DNA from: Lachnospiraceae bacterium | GTDB taxonomy: Bacteria; Bacillota; Clostridia; Lachnospirales; Lachnospiraceae | Length of the DNA: 64,000 nucleotides | Assembly (NCBI GenBank): GCA_016280395.1 | Contig: JAEEGQ010000056.1 | Location: forward strand, 1 to 64,000 | Direction: 5' to 3' | Translations under genes and position numbers: made by a program | Part shown: positions 50,042-58,900 of the stretch, piece by piece | Position numbering within the stretch: the stretch's first letter is position 1 | Layout: the number at the start of each line of letters is the position of its first letter | The notes under the pieces: model-generated | Seen by the model: only the letters and a program-made list of their open reading frames with translations | What the model was told of the DNA's origin: nothing | Databases searched by the model: none

Positions 50042-51505
50042 TTAATTATCTCTCAGGTTATACCCGTTCTTCATGGATGCGCTCGAAATATGCACGATCT
50101 TGTTAAGTGTCGCGGTTGTCTGCTCTTTTGCCATTTTGCAGATCTTCTCATTCGCTTCCTTAAGGAGCGCTTCATCTTTTTTACCCTTTATCTTCTTGTC
50201 GTACTCATTAACGATCCTTCTGCCCTCTGCCATCACCTTGTCCTGATAGCGCGTTATGGGCTGCAGACAGGATGCAAAGTCCTTATCCGCCATGGCTCCG
50301 AGCAGCCTGCTTCCCCAGTAAAAATTCTCTGTGGAAACATCCGTCGTAACATTCGAAAGGTATGCCGGAACAGAAGGAACATTAGTGTACACCGGGATCA
50401 GCGCATCAAAAGTTGTCGATCCGAAGCAGATCCATTCAAGTCCTTTGATGATGTCCGGAACATCGCTCCTTATCTGGCAGATCGTGCAGACGCCGGTACG
50501 GTTGATGCCGATGGACCTGTACATGCCGCGTTTTCCTGTATCCCTCGAGGTGTAGGGATCGTAATCGGTACCCTGGAAGTGTCCCGAAAGCATGTATTTA
50601 ACGTCCTCGACCGCCACCTTGCGGTCAGGCTTCAAAGCCCACGGAATGTTGTCGCTCTCCGGACCGTATTCAGCATCCGGGCCTTCCCATTTGTGCGAGA
50701 AGGGGGTAAGATATCTGCCCATAAACCAGGCTCTCGGGTTATCGTAGATGTGGTCAAGATCGGTATGAGAACCGAAAACATCCCTTGGATCGAATTTTCC
50801 GTCCTGGTTTAAGTCAAGATGATTATCGGCAATAAACTCCTTAAGATCCTTCGAGCAGAGATGGGCCTTCTTCGCCCCGAAAGCATCCTTTAAGTCGAAA
50901 GAATCCATTCCGAAACGGTTAGGCGCGATGACCACAAGGTCGTCCGGAACGCGCTTTGCGATCCAGTGGTGTCCGCCTATGGTCTCAAGCCACCAGATTT
51001 CATTCTCATCATTAAAAGCGATCCCGTTCGGCTCGTAGGTGCCGTACGTCTCAAGCAGCTTTCCGAGCCTTAAAACGCCTTCCCTTGCTGTCTTTATGTA
51101 CGGAAGCACAAGCACTACGATATCCTCTTCGCCAATCCCGCCTGGGATCGCTTTATCACCGCGCTTTTTGGGCTTCTGATATTCTACGAAGGGGTCTGCG
51201 GCAAGGACTCTCGGGTTTGTTGTGATGGTCTCCGTTGCAGTCATCCCTACATTTGCGGCATTTATGCCGGTTGCGGCCCATATGCCTTCCTTCGGATCAA
51301 CGTTCGGACACGCGGTATATCGCATTGGCTTTTCGGTAAGCTCTATCTCAAGCTTTGACTTTACGCATTTGTATTTCTTCGGCTGCTTTTCCGGCTCGAC
51401 AACGATAAGCTTTTTTACGTCAAAAGAACCGTCGTCGGTGCGCGATATCATGGTTGTATTGTCATTGCTGGCCTTTTTTCCGACCAGCACTGTTGTACAT
51501 GGCAT
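50042..51505 (-). CDS. C69 family dipeptidase
   Basis: A 487-residue N-terminal-nucleophile hydrolase of the PepD type. It begins MPCTTVLVGKKASNDNTTMI; Cys3 is the catalytic nucleophile freed by processing, and the SxDNxT-like and RTDDG stretches right after it are family hallmarks. FNDENEIWWLETIGGHHW in the middle is also typical. It cleaves dipeptides in the cytoplasm and serves amino-acid fermentation. Start after AAGGAGG. Confidence 0.92.
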   Translation of the reverse strand: MPCTTVLVGKKASNDNTTMISRTDDGSFDVKKLIVVEPEKQPKKYKCVKSKLEIELTEKPMRYTACPNVDPKEGIWAATGINAANVGMTATETITTNPRVLAADPFVEYQKPKKRGDKAIPGGIGEEDIVVLVLPYIKTAREGVLRLGKLLETYGTYEPNGIAFNDENEIWWLETIGGHHWIAKRVPDDLVVIAPNRFGMDSFDLKDAFGAKKAHLCSKDLKEFIADNHLDLNQDGKFDPRDVFGSHTDLDHIYDNPRAWFMGRYLTPFSHKWEGPDAEYGPESDNIPWALKPDRKVAVEDVKYMLSGHFQGTDYDPYTSRDTGKRGMYRSIGINRTGVCTICQIRSDVPDIIKGLEWICFGSTTFDALIPVYTNVPSVPAYLSNVTTDVSTENFYWGSRLLGAMADKDFASCLQPITRYQDKVMAEGRRIVNEYDKKIKGKKDEALLKEANEKICKMAKEQTTATLNKIVHISSASMKNGYNLRDN

Positions 51506-51589
51506 TTCTTTTTCCTCCTTATATTCTTCGGACAGTAGTGGCGTGGCATGTTGACAAACGCCTTATCACTGCCTGTTTAATGCAGATGT

Positions 51590-52570
51590 TTACAGATTCT
51601 GTCCATCCTGTGCGGATACCGTCTCCTGTCCGGACAGACTCTGCGGTTCTGCCGCCTCTGTTGCAGTCACGCTCTGCGGCGCTGCCGTTTCGGTTACCGG
51701 TGTACTCTGCTGAACCTGAACTTCACTTCCCATCGCATTCTGCTGCGAAACACTCCCGGCATCCGTTTTCCCGTACGGGATACCAAAATCCGCATCCGAC
51801 ATGCCCCAGCTCATGGAATTCGCATCATCCACAGGCTGCAGGTGGACTACCGGAACCTTGATCCTCTTGGAGCGCTTTCTAAGAAGCACGATCAAAAGCA
51901 CGATAAGTCCGACCACGACAATAGCCGCAACCACGATAAGTACGATCAGCCAGATGTTTATGAGCATGAATTCAAGGTGGATGCTGCCGTTGTTGCCCAT
52001 GGCAAGAAGATCCCACTCAAGCGTTTTGCCGTTGTTGCTGACCGTTGTGGCATTGCTTTTAACAGGTTTTACAGGCAGATTTATGGTCAGGGTCACATAG
52101 CCGTTATAGGCCTTGAAGTAATTTGCATATGTCGAAACGTCCGTTTTTTCGCCTGTTCCGCTCCCCTCACCGCTGCCGCTGTTCATTTCCCAGTCTATGA
52201 TATATTTAAGGCCTTCTTTGGTAAACTTGAAGCCCTTCATGGATCCGGCCTGAACGCTGTCCTGTGAATTGTCCACGGATTCCGCCACTTCTTCGGGTGT
52301 TATATCCTTCTTGGTCAGATAAAAACCGTAATAGTTGTCCTTGTTGTACTCCTCTGCTTCAAAGCCTTTCTCAAGGAACTGCTGTTTCTGCTCCTCTGTG
52401 AGACCTGCGCCTGTATCACCCATATATTCCGTCTTCATCACAGCGATGAGCATGGAAATGTCCATCTTGCCATCGGGTTTTACCGTGATCGTCACGTTGT
52501 AGCGCATGCATCCCGTAAGGCAGATCGCGCACACAAACAGGATAGCAGCTATTTTTCTGATCTTCTTCAT
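51590..52570 (-). CDS. LppM-like lipoprotein with C-terminal membrane helix
   Basis: A 326-residue protein with lipobox LTGC (Cys21), an extracytoplasmic domain (22-200) starting MRYNVTITVKPDGKMDISML, one membrane helix (about 205-232, Ile/Val-rich), a basic stop-transfer stretch (RKRSKR) and a Gln/Ser/Thr-rich cytoplasmic tail. The early part resembles the LppM/DUF3153 domain, in which a two-stranded hairpin follows the lipid Cys. Having both a lipid anchor and a C-terminal helix is a known but uncommon layout. Function unknown. Confidence 0.75.
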   Translation of the reverse strand: MKKIRKIAAILFVCAICLTGCMRYNVTITVKPDGKMDISMLIAVMKTEYMGDTGAGLTEEQKQQFLEKGFEAEEYNKDNYYGFYLTKKDITPEEVAESVDNSQDSVQAGSMKGFKFTKEGLKYIIDWEMNSGSGEGSGTGEKTDVSTYANYFKAYNGYVTLTINLPVKPVKSNATTVSNNGKTLEWDLLAMGNNGSIHLEFMLINIWLIVLIVVAAIVVVGLIVLLIVLLRKRSKRIKVPVVHLQPVDDANSMSWGMSDADFGIPYGKTDAGSVSQQNAMGSEVQVQQSTPVTETAAPQSVTATEAAEPQSLSGQETVSAQDGQNL

Positions 52571-52761
52571 ATCTCTCCCCTCTCAACCGGATCATCGGGA
52601 CCGGTGACCCTGCGGACCTTACGTTAATACAGCAAAGCCCTTATAAAAACCATTTTTTGTTATAAAATAAGCATAAGCGAAAGTGATGTGAAAATCAAGA
52701 GTTTCCTGTCATTTTTCCCGTCTTTCCGCCTGTGGCCTTCTCCCTGTGTTTTCAGGTGCTG

Positions 52762-52790
52762 TTTACAAATCCGCGTCTTTCTGTTATCAT
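52762..52790 (+). promoter_or_regulatory. Promoter of the methyltransferase-gtrA-nitroreductase operon
   Basis: TTTACA (52762-52767) and TATCAT (52785-52790) are 17 bases apart, about 60 bases before the first start codon. Confidence 0.6.
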
Positions 52791-52857
52791 TACAGCATTG
52801 ATAGCATTGCCGCATAAAGCCGGAATACAGGTTCCGTGCGGTCAAAAGAGGTCTCAC

Positions 52858-53550
52858 ATGAACAGGAATATCACCACAAAGATCAACTGGTTTCTTGACA
52901 ATATCGTTCCGCCTGCGCTGCGCGACAGCAAGTTCTTTACGCGTATCATGTTCCGCATCGCCCTCGGCAGGAATTACAAACCCTACATGAAATTCAAAGA
53001 TGAGGTCCCGCACCTTTCCGAAGACGAGATCAGCCGTTACTACGAGGTTCTCGCCGACACCTTTATGGCTCGGGATACGGATATCAACGCGCCTTGTCTT
53101 GAGCGCATCAGAAAAGATGTAAAGGGCACGAAAGTACTGGATGTTGCCACAGGCAGAGGCTATCTTGCAAAGCTCCTGCATGAAGACGATCCCGGGCGAA
53201 GCATCACAGGGGCCGATGTTGTCCCGCCCAAAGCTGCTAAAGGGATCGAGTTCGTTAAGGCATCCATAACATCCCTTCCCTTTGCCGACGGTGAATTTGA
53301 CACTGTTATATGCGCTCATACCTTAGAGCATATCGTTGATGTCGAAAAAGCCATGCAAGAGCTGCGCCGTGTATGCGGCGGGAGGCTTATCATTGTGCTT
53401 CCTAAGCAGCGCGAATACAAGTACACCTTTGACCTGCACGTGCACTTTTTCCCGTACAAATACAATGTTGAGCAGCTTGTCGGCACAAAGGCCAAAGTCG
53501 AAAAGCTTGGCGGTGACTGGTACAGCGTGGAAGACCTCAGGACAGACTGA
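52858..53550 (+). CDS. Class I SAM-dependent methyltransferase
   Basis: A 230-residue soluble enzyme. Motif I VLDVATGRGYLAKLL binds S-adenosylmethionine, followed by ITGADVV (motif II), FADGEFDTVICAHTLEHI (motifs III-IV; the methyltransferase type 11 pattern) and ELRRVCGGRLIIVLP. An N-terminal stretch of about 75 residues with RIMFRIALGRNYKPYMKF may recognise the substrate, which is unknown. The frame is open from 52732, but that would include the promoter; ATG 52858 has AGAGG upstream. GtrA follows after 28 bases. Confidence 0.85.
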   Translation: MNRNITTKINWFLDNIVPPALRDSKFFTRIMFRIALGRNYKPYMKFKDEVPHLSEDEISRYYEVLADTFMARDTDINAPCLERIRKDVKGTKVLDVATGRGYLAKLLHEDDPGRSITGADVVPPKAAKGIEFVKASITSLPFADGEFDTVICAHTLEHIVDVEKAMQELRRVCGGRLIIVLPKQREYKYTFDLHVHFFPYKYNVEQLVGTKAKVEKLGGDWYSVEDLRTD

Positions 53551-53578
53551 ATACCCATGCACATAAAGAAGGCTTGAA

Positions 53579-54016
53579 ATGAAGGATTTTCTTAAGAAAG
53601 ACAATATCCGTGAGATAGTCATGTATTTGATAATAGGCGGGTTCACGACAGTCGTTGGGGTAGGATCCTACTGGATCCTCACAAAGACCGTCCTTGACCC
53701 GGCGGACGGTGTGCAGATACAGATAGCAAACTGTATTTCCTGGGTCTTTGCAGTCACCTTTGCCTATGTCACGAACCGCATTCTCGTTTTCAGGAGCAAG
53801 AGCGAAAAGGTCCTTACGGAAGCAGCAAAGTTCTATGCTGCGCGCCTTGGTACCCTTGGGCTTGACATGCTCTTCATGTTCCTGACCGTTACCCTGGCCG
53901 GTCTTAACGACAAATGGATGAAGATCGCATCAAGTGTGATCGTGACAATAGCCAATTATTTTTTGAGCAAATTGCTTGTGTTTACAAAGAAAGAGAGGAA
54001 GCAGGATGTTAATTGA
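53579..54016 (+). CDS. GtrA family membrane protein
   Basis: A 145-residue protein with four membrane helices and the GtrA pattern: IIGGFTTVVGVGSYWIL at the start, NCISWVFAVTFAYVTNRILVF in the middle (the NxxSWxxAxxxAYxxNRxxVF signature) and a last helix ending NYFLSKLLVF. GtrA proteins help move lipid-linked sugars across the membrane or modify teichoic acid precursors. It overlaps the nitroreductase gene by 11 bases. Confidence 0.9.
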   Translation: MKDFLKKDNIREIVMYLIIGGFTTVVGVGSYWILTKTVLDPADGVQIQIANCISWVFAVTFAYVTNRILVFRSKSEKVLTEAAKFYAARLGTLGLDMLFMFLTVTLAGLNDKWMKIASSVIVTIANYFLSKLLVFTKKERKQDVN

Positions 54017-54578
54017 ACTTGTAAAGAAAAACAGAAGTTACCGCGGTTTTGACGAAAGCGTTTCCGTTTCGAAGGAAACCCTTAGGGAGCTTACGGAGCT
54101 TGCAAGATTCACAGCTTCCGGAGCAAACCTCCAGCCGTTAAAATACAGGCTTGTATTTGAGAAAAATGAAGTAGATGCCCTTAACGGCATGACAAGATGG
54201 GCCAAAATGCTGAAAAACATTACACTTCCGCACGAAGGCATGTACCCGACCGCATATATCGCTGTCTGCGTTGATACGACTCTCTGCGCAAACCCTGACG
54301 CCCCCGCAACGGATATCGGCATTGCTGCGCAGACCATACTGCTTGGGGCCGTGGAAAAAGGCCTTGGCGGCTGCATGCTCGGAAATTATGAAAAGTCCGA
54401 GGTTGTAAATATCCTCGGACTAAAAGAACAATATGTCCCAAAACTTCTGATCGCGCTCGGAAAGCCACGGGAAAATGTGATGATCGTTGACGCAAAAGAC
54501 GGAAAAACCGCATATTACAGAGACGAAAACGACACCCATTTTGTCCCGAAAAGAACACTTGAAGACCTGATCATCTGA
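54006..54578 (+). CDS. Nitroreductase family protein
   Basis: A 190-residue flavoenzyme of the FMN-dependent nitroreductase fold. It starts MLIELVKKNRSYRGFDE, where the RSxRxF motif contacts FMN phosphate; ASGANLQPLKYRLV and GLGGCMLGNYEK are later family segments. It reduces nitro compounds, quinones or unknown substrates with NAD(P)H. Start inside the gtrA end after GAGGAAG. Its stop codon lies in the loop of a terminator shared with the opposite ABC operon. Confidence 0.88.
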   Translation: MLIELVKKNRSYRGFDESVSVSKETLRELTELARFTASGANLQPLKYRLVFEKNEVDALNGMTRWAKMLKNITLPHEGMYPTAYIAVCVDTTLCANPDAPATDIGIAAQTILLGAVEKGLGGCMLGNYEKSEVVNILGLKEQYVPKLLIALGKPRENVMIVDAKDGKTAYYRDENDTHFVPKRTLEDLII

Positions 54579-54597
54579 AGATCAGGCTTCTTTGTTT
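54566..54597 (+). terminator. Terminator hairpin built from two convergent gene ends
   Basis: CCTGATC (54566-54572) and GATCAGG (54580-54586) enclose a 7-base loop holding the TGA of the nitroreductase gene; the right arm contains the stop codon of the ABC ATPase gene on the other strand. It is followed by cttctttgttt on the plus strand. Confidence 0.65.
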
Positions 54598-55268
54598 ATG
54601 CTGCTGTCCGAAACTATCTTTCCGTCCGAGATCACAACAAGCCTCTTTGCATAATCCGCAATCGCCTTGTCGTGGGTAACCGTAATGACGGTTATCCCGG
54701 TTTCGTTCAGCTTCTTAAAAATGTCCATTATCTGCTTGCCGGTTTCAGAATCAAGCTGTCCGGTAGGCTCATCCGCAAGGATCAGACCGGGTTCGTTGAT
54801 CAGCGCTCGTGCGATGGCTACTCTCTGGCGCTGCCCGCCGGAGAGCTGGTTGGCCTTTTTCTGTGCCTGATCCGCTATACCCACAGACTGCAGTGCTTTC
54901 AAAGCCTTGGCTTTAATGGCTTTATACGGTGTTTTCCCAAGAAGTGCCGGAAGCATGACATTATACAGAACAGTCTGGTTATTGATCAGAGCAAAGTCCT
55001 GCAGCACAAAACCTATATGCTGATTCCTGAGCTTTGCCCTTTTCCCGTCGTTCATCCTGCATACATCCGCACCTTCAAAAAGATATGAACCTTCTGTACA
55101 TTCATCAATTGTTCCGATGATATTTAAGAGCGTCGTCTTACCGGAACCGGAAGCACCGCAGATCGATATAAATTCCCCCTTGTCAACCTTAAACGACACC
55201 TTGTCGAGAGCACGGAAATCTTCATCCCCGACTTTATATATCTTTGTTACATCTTTTAATTCTATCAT
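54582..55268 (-). CDS. ABC transporter ATP-binding protein (MacB/LolD type)
   Basis: A 228-residue ATPase: Walker A GASGSGKT (38-45), signature LSGGQ (142-146), Walker B LILADEPTG with Asp166-Glu167, and the H-loop His in VTVTHD. It matches the MacB/LolD/FtsE group, which works with FtsX-type permeases to move lipids or peptides or to send mechanical signals. It directly follows two FtsX-type permease genes and completes the transporter. Confidence 0.93.
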   Translation of the reverse strand: MIELKDVTKIYKVGDEDFRALDKVSFKVDKGEFISICGASGSGKTTLLNIIGTIDECTEGSYLFEGADVCRMNDGKRAKLRNQHIGFVLQDFALINNQTVLYNVMLPALLGKTPYKAIKAKALKALQSVGIADQAQKKANQLSGGQRQRVAIARALINEPGLILADEPTGQLDSETGKQIMDIFKKLNETGITVITVTHDKAIADYAKRLVVISDGKIVSDSSINKEA

Positions 55269-56471
55269 TTATTCCACTCCTCTCAGCAGCTGAACCGGTG
55301 TTTTTCCTTTAATCGAAACAAACACCCCTGCAAATGCCGTCAAAAGCGTCAGCACAAAAAAGCCCAGTACCAGCCATATACAATTCGCACTGAACAGGTA
55401 ACCGTAGAAGAATTCGTGGTCAGCCCTCTGAACGGCCCGGAATACAAACACGATCGCAATGCTGATAACCGTCGATAAAAAAGCCACCAGCCCCACTGCC
55501 ATTAACGTTATTGTAAGGCACTTTTTATGATCTGCACCGCACAGGTAGTAAACAGCCAACTCTTTTTTCTTCTTTGCAACAACAAGCGCTGTAATGCTTA
55601 AATATGCCGCAAGTGATGCGATAAACAGGAATAACGGACGCGGGAAGGAAAGCCTCATATCCTCATGGATCTCTTTTAAGTCTCCATCAGCAATCTCTGC
55701 CAGAGAAGCATAATTCCCCTTGGTTTCGGCATATCTGAAAACTTCTTCTTTTTCCGCCTCGGTTGCATTTTTTTTCAGTTTAAAGATGGCATTGGGAGCC
55801 CAATGTAAACCCGAGGTATATTCCTCCAGCAAAGCTTCGTTCTCCTTGGTATCAATGCCTATAATATAATTGGATCCACTTAACAGCATGCCCGATGTAA
55901 GCCTCGCATTGCCGCTTCCCCCAAGCGTGATCACCTTAAACATTGGACTTACCACACTGTTGACTTTTATGTCAAAATTTCTGAAGCCATATTTGTCTTT
56001 GTGGCCTGAAATCGTTACCGAATCACCTTTAAAACCGTCGAACAGTACACTGCATAAGACGAAACCGTTCGGATCCTTGTCAAAATCATACCCCATTTCC
56101 TTAAGAACAGGGAAATCCTCAAGTATATCCGGATGCAAAAGACATATAACAGTGCCTTCGTTTCCATACATGATAGGGCTGGCAGTTTTTACAGTATATG
56201 CACGCTCGATACCCGGTAATTGATTCAGCTCCTCAACAAGGCTTTCTCCCATTGTACTCCACGGAATTCCAAACGGAGGTGCAGAAAGGTTGCCCAGATA
56301 ATATGTATCATCCGGCGACGATTTCAGCATGTTATAATCTGCGTACTTGTAATTAGTTGCTGCAAGCGTCATTATTCCCAAAAACACGGCTCCGGTCATC
56401 ATGATCATCAGAAGAAGCGAAGAAAAACGCACACCCTTAAGAAATGCCCTGAACAAATGTATCAATCTCAT
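55269..56471 (-). CDS. FtsX-type ABC permease
   Basis: A 400-residue membrane protein with one N-terminal helix (about 18-38), a large extracytoplasmic domain (40-285) and three C-terminal helices (about 285-305, 328-355, 370-390), the MacB/FtsX plan. It lies 10 bases downstream of a second permease gene and adjoins the ATPase gene (TAA directly followed by ATG). Substrate unknown; small ABC systems of this type in Clostridia often export or sense peptides. Confidence 0.87.
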   Translation of the reverse strand: MRLIHLFRAFLKGVRFSSLLLMIMMTGAVFLGIMTLAATNYKYADYNMLKSSPDDTYYLGNLSAPPFGIPWSTMGESLVEELNQLPGIERAYTVKTASPIMYGNEGTVICLLHPDILEDFPVLKEMGYDFDKDPNGFVLCSVLFDGFKGDSVTISGHKDKYGFRNFDIKVNSVVSPMFKVITLGGSGNARLTSGMLLSGSNYIIGIDTKENEALLEEYTSGLHWAPNAIFKLKKNATEAEKEEVFRYAETKGNYASLAEIADGDLKEIHEDMRLSFPRPLFLFIASLAAYLSITALVVAKKKKELAVYYLCGADHKKCLTITLMAVGLVAFLSTVISIAIVFVFRAVQRADHEFFYGYLFSANCIWLVLGFFVLTLLTAFAGVFVSIKGKTPVQLLRGVE

Positions 56472-56481
56472 CTAACTGCTC

Positions 56482-57543
56482 CTAACTGTATATCCGTTTG
56501 GCTTCAACCGGAGATACCTTCGTCAATCGTCTTATGAAAAACAGGATTATCACAGCCGAGATCGCAACCATCAACGCAAGAATCAGAGAATAATCCGAGA
56601 CAGAATATACTATCCGGTCATTAACATTAAGCTTCTTAAATAAAACAGGTGTTAACACTACATGAAGGATAATACCGAGCAAACCGGAAAACAGAGACAA
56701 CAGCACGCCCTCCCAAAAAGCCATAACGCCCATCGTTATCTTTGAAGCGCCTACGATCCTGCTTATGATATTCTCTTCGGCACAGGATTCCATAATATAT
56801 ACAAGCAAAAGGGTAAATGCAAGGGCTGAAATGGTGTAACTGAAACAGATCGCTATAAGAGCAAAACGAGAGCTTTCAATATCAGCCAATATATAAAATG
56901 AAGGCGCATCTATGGAGCATCCCGGGAAAGTTCTTTCGAAGAAAACTGCCGGCAGATCGTTTCTTCCAGCATAATTTTCAAAGGAAACCGCAAATATCTT
57001 GTTGACCTGATTACCGAACAATCTTTCATAAGCGCCAGCAGAGATATAGCTCGAATCAGCACCGGCAATTCCTTTGATAATAAATTCTTCGTTTCGAACC
57101 TTAACCTTATTGCCAACGGCTTCCCTGAAATCATTCTTCCAAAGTATCTCATTTCCGATAGGCGGTTCTATACTGCCTTGCATCTTCAAAACCGGTATTT
57201 TTTCACCAAAAAATACTGTAAAACAATCCATTGCAGTAATATATCCCATTTTCGGTTCTGTTTCAATTATCTCATATCCCAGTGAAAAGCATTCAAACAG
57301 AGCTGTATCTGTCAAGGCCTTTTTTATTGATTCAATGTCCGACTCCTCCTCAAGAGATACAGTATATTTCCTGTAAAGGAGTGCCTGAGAATCCCTGTTT
57401 TGCATCATGGGAAGAAGATTTCCGTACAGATAACAAAAAACAAGGCCGTTGATAATGCCGCCCAAAATAAAAAGAACAAATAATAATCTGTTCTTTTTAT
57501 AATATTGTTTAATTCTGTTAATGAATAAGATTATAACCTTCAT
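56482..57543 (-). CDS. FtsX-type ABC permease, first gene of the operon
   Basis: A 353-residue protein with the same plan as the next gene: basic N-terminus, helix (about 20-40), extracytoplasmic domain to about 235, then three helices (235-258, 275-300, 320-342). The composition is A+T-richer than its neighbours. Two different permeases with one ATPase suggest a heterodimeric channel. A strong promoter lies at 57644-57672, giving a leader of about 95 bases. Confidence 0.82.
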   Translation of the reverse strand: MKVIILFINRIKQYYKKNRLLFVLFILGGIINGLVFCYLYGNLLPMMQNRDSQALLYRKYTVSLEEESDIESIKKALTDTALFECFSLGYEIIETEPKMGYITAMDCFTVFFGEKIPVLKMQGSIEPPIGNEILWKNDFREAVGNKVKVRNEEFIIKGIAGADSSYISAGAYERLFGNQVNKIFAVSFENYAGRNDLPAVFFERTFPGCSIDAPSFYILADIESSRFALIAICFSYTISALAFTLLLVYIMESCAEENIISRIVGASKITMGVMAFWEGVLLSLFSGLLGIILHVVLTPVLFKKLNVNDRIVYSVSDYSLILALMVAISAVIILFFIRRLTKVSPVEAKRIYS

Positions 57544-57643
57544 CTTTTATCCATCCAAAGCTTATTTATAACACTCTATTACCCATGCGTTTGTAACACC
57601 ACAAGTAATCCTTTCGGCTGAATGTAAGACTATATGCTTTTTC

Positions 57644-57672
57644 ATAATAAATGGTTTTTTTGCAAATGTCAA
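57644..57672 (-). promoter_or_regulatory. Strong promoter of the FtsX-type ABC operon
   Basis: On the minus strand TTGACA (57667-57672) and TATTAT (57644-57649) are 17 bases apart, with an A-rich spacer. The leader to the first start codon is about 95 bases. Confidence 0.8.
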
Positions 57673-57716
57673 GACACTTTTGCCGTCCGGTTGGTCTCTT
57701 CTATGTCTGTTATATC

Positions 57717-58616
57717 TCATATTGCAAAAGCATTTACAAGCCGCTCATACTCTTCATCCGTTATCGGTATCATGCCTCCGTGGCGCTTTTTCCGTTTCCC
57801 CATGTCAAAGTCGGCATCATCAAGGATCCTGAGATCTCCTTTGGCCAGATCTTCGCATATTATCGGCAGATATCCGCCGTTTGTCGCAAAACGGTCGACG
57901 ATAAGGCACCACTTTCCCAGTTCACTGATATAGTAGCATTCAGGTCCCTCTACTCCAAACAGCCCGTCAAGGACAGGACATTCAATATCGGTATATGTAC
58001 CGGTGAGCTCTTCTGCGCAGTCAAGCTTTATGACCTTTGTGGTCTCATCCTTAGAGAACCTGTAATACCGGCCATCCGCGCAGATTATGTCGGTATCGAT
58101 CACGTGATTGTCATGTTCGATATATTTGAACGGAGCTGAAAAAGCCTCGAAATCTTTTGTCCACGAAGCATAAATGCGCTGTTTCGGGGCCTTATCATTC
58201 TCTTCTTTTACCATTGACGCCCAGAAAACAAAATATTCTCCGCGTTCCTTTGAAAAAACAGCTTCAGGTGCCCAAACACAGCCTGCGGAAGGTATTCCCA
58301 CTTCAACAAGCCTGCATTCGCTCCAGTTTATAAGGTCATCCGATCTAAAGACCACCAGCTTTCTGCTGCCCTCATACTGGGCTGTTCCCCAGCCCTTGCC
58401 GTTTGCTATCCGAAGGTCGGTTCCGATTATCACGAACCCGCCTTCAACGGTCCTGATGATGAACGGATCCCTGACGCCTTTTTCGCCTTCCTTTGAGACA
58501 AGGATAGGCTTATCGCCGTTTAAGTCCGTAAAATGCAGGCCATCCCTGCTTACCGCAAAGTAAACCTGCTCCGATTCCGGGGCTTCTCCCGTAAAATGTA
58601 CAAACAGATATGCCAT
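57717..58616 (-). CDS. GH43-like glycoside hydrolase, intracellular
   Basis: A 299-residue five-bladed propeller enzyme candidate. The three expected acidic residues are visible: Asp50 in GVRDPFII, Glu118 in WAPEAVF and Glu223 in EGPEC. GH43 enzymes release arabinose, xylose or galactose. No signal peptide; the length fits a single catalytic domain. It lies opposite an isomerase of the fucose/arabinose family, which would fit use of the released pentose. Start after GAGG. Confidence 0.8.
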   Translation of the reverse strand: MAYLFVHFTGEAPESEQVYFAVSRDGLHFTDLNGDKPILVSKEGEKGVRDPFIIRTVEGGFVIIGTDLRIANGKGWGTAQYEGSRKLVVFRSDDLINWSECRLVEVGIPSAGCVWAPEAVFSKERGEYFVFWASMVKEENDKAPKQRIYASWTKDFEAFSAPFKYIEHDNHVIDTDIICADGRYYRFSKDETTKVIKLDCAEELTGTYTDIECPVLDGLFGVEGPECYYISELGKWCLIVDRFATNGGYLPIICEDLAKGDLRILDDADFDMGKRKKRHGGMIPITDEEYERLVNAFAI

Positions 58617-58737
58617 ATAAAACCTCGATCAAAATGAGTTTAAATAAGTGACCGGATATCACTCAAATGATGTGAAACCGCATGTATGGATATGTTAAAC
58701 AACTGTATCTGTTTTGTCAAGGAAAACCGCATTTTTA

Positions 58738-58766
58738 TTGACTTTGTGACACATTGAGCATATAAT
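58738..58766 (+). promoter_or_regulatory. Promoter of the isomerase gene
   Basis: TTGACT (58738-58743) and TATAAT (58761-58766) are 17 bases apart. The leader is about 128 bases and contains CCGGAC (58816-58821) able to pair with GTCCGG (58843-58848), which could be a control element. Confidence 0.8.
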
Positions 58767-58900
58767 GGATTTGATTGCGGATAAATATCTTTCGCAAGGT
58801 AATGAAGGTATCAAACCGGACTTTAAGAGCCGACTCCTTACTGTCCGGACCGCACTGTTTCTGGGTGTAAAAAAACTAAGATCGGCACGAAAGGACCATT

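Noticed and set aside
52732-52857. Longer start of the methyltransferase
   Set aside because: Would include the promoter at 52762-52790.
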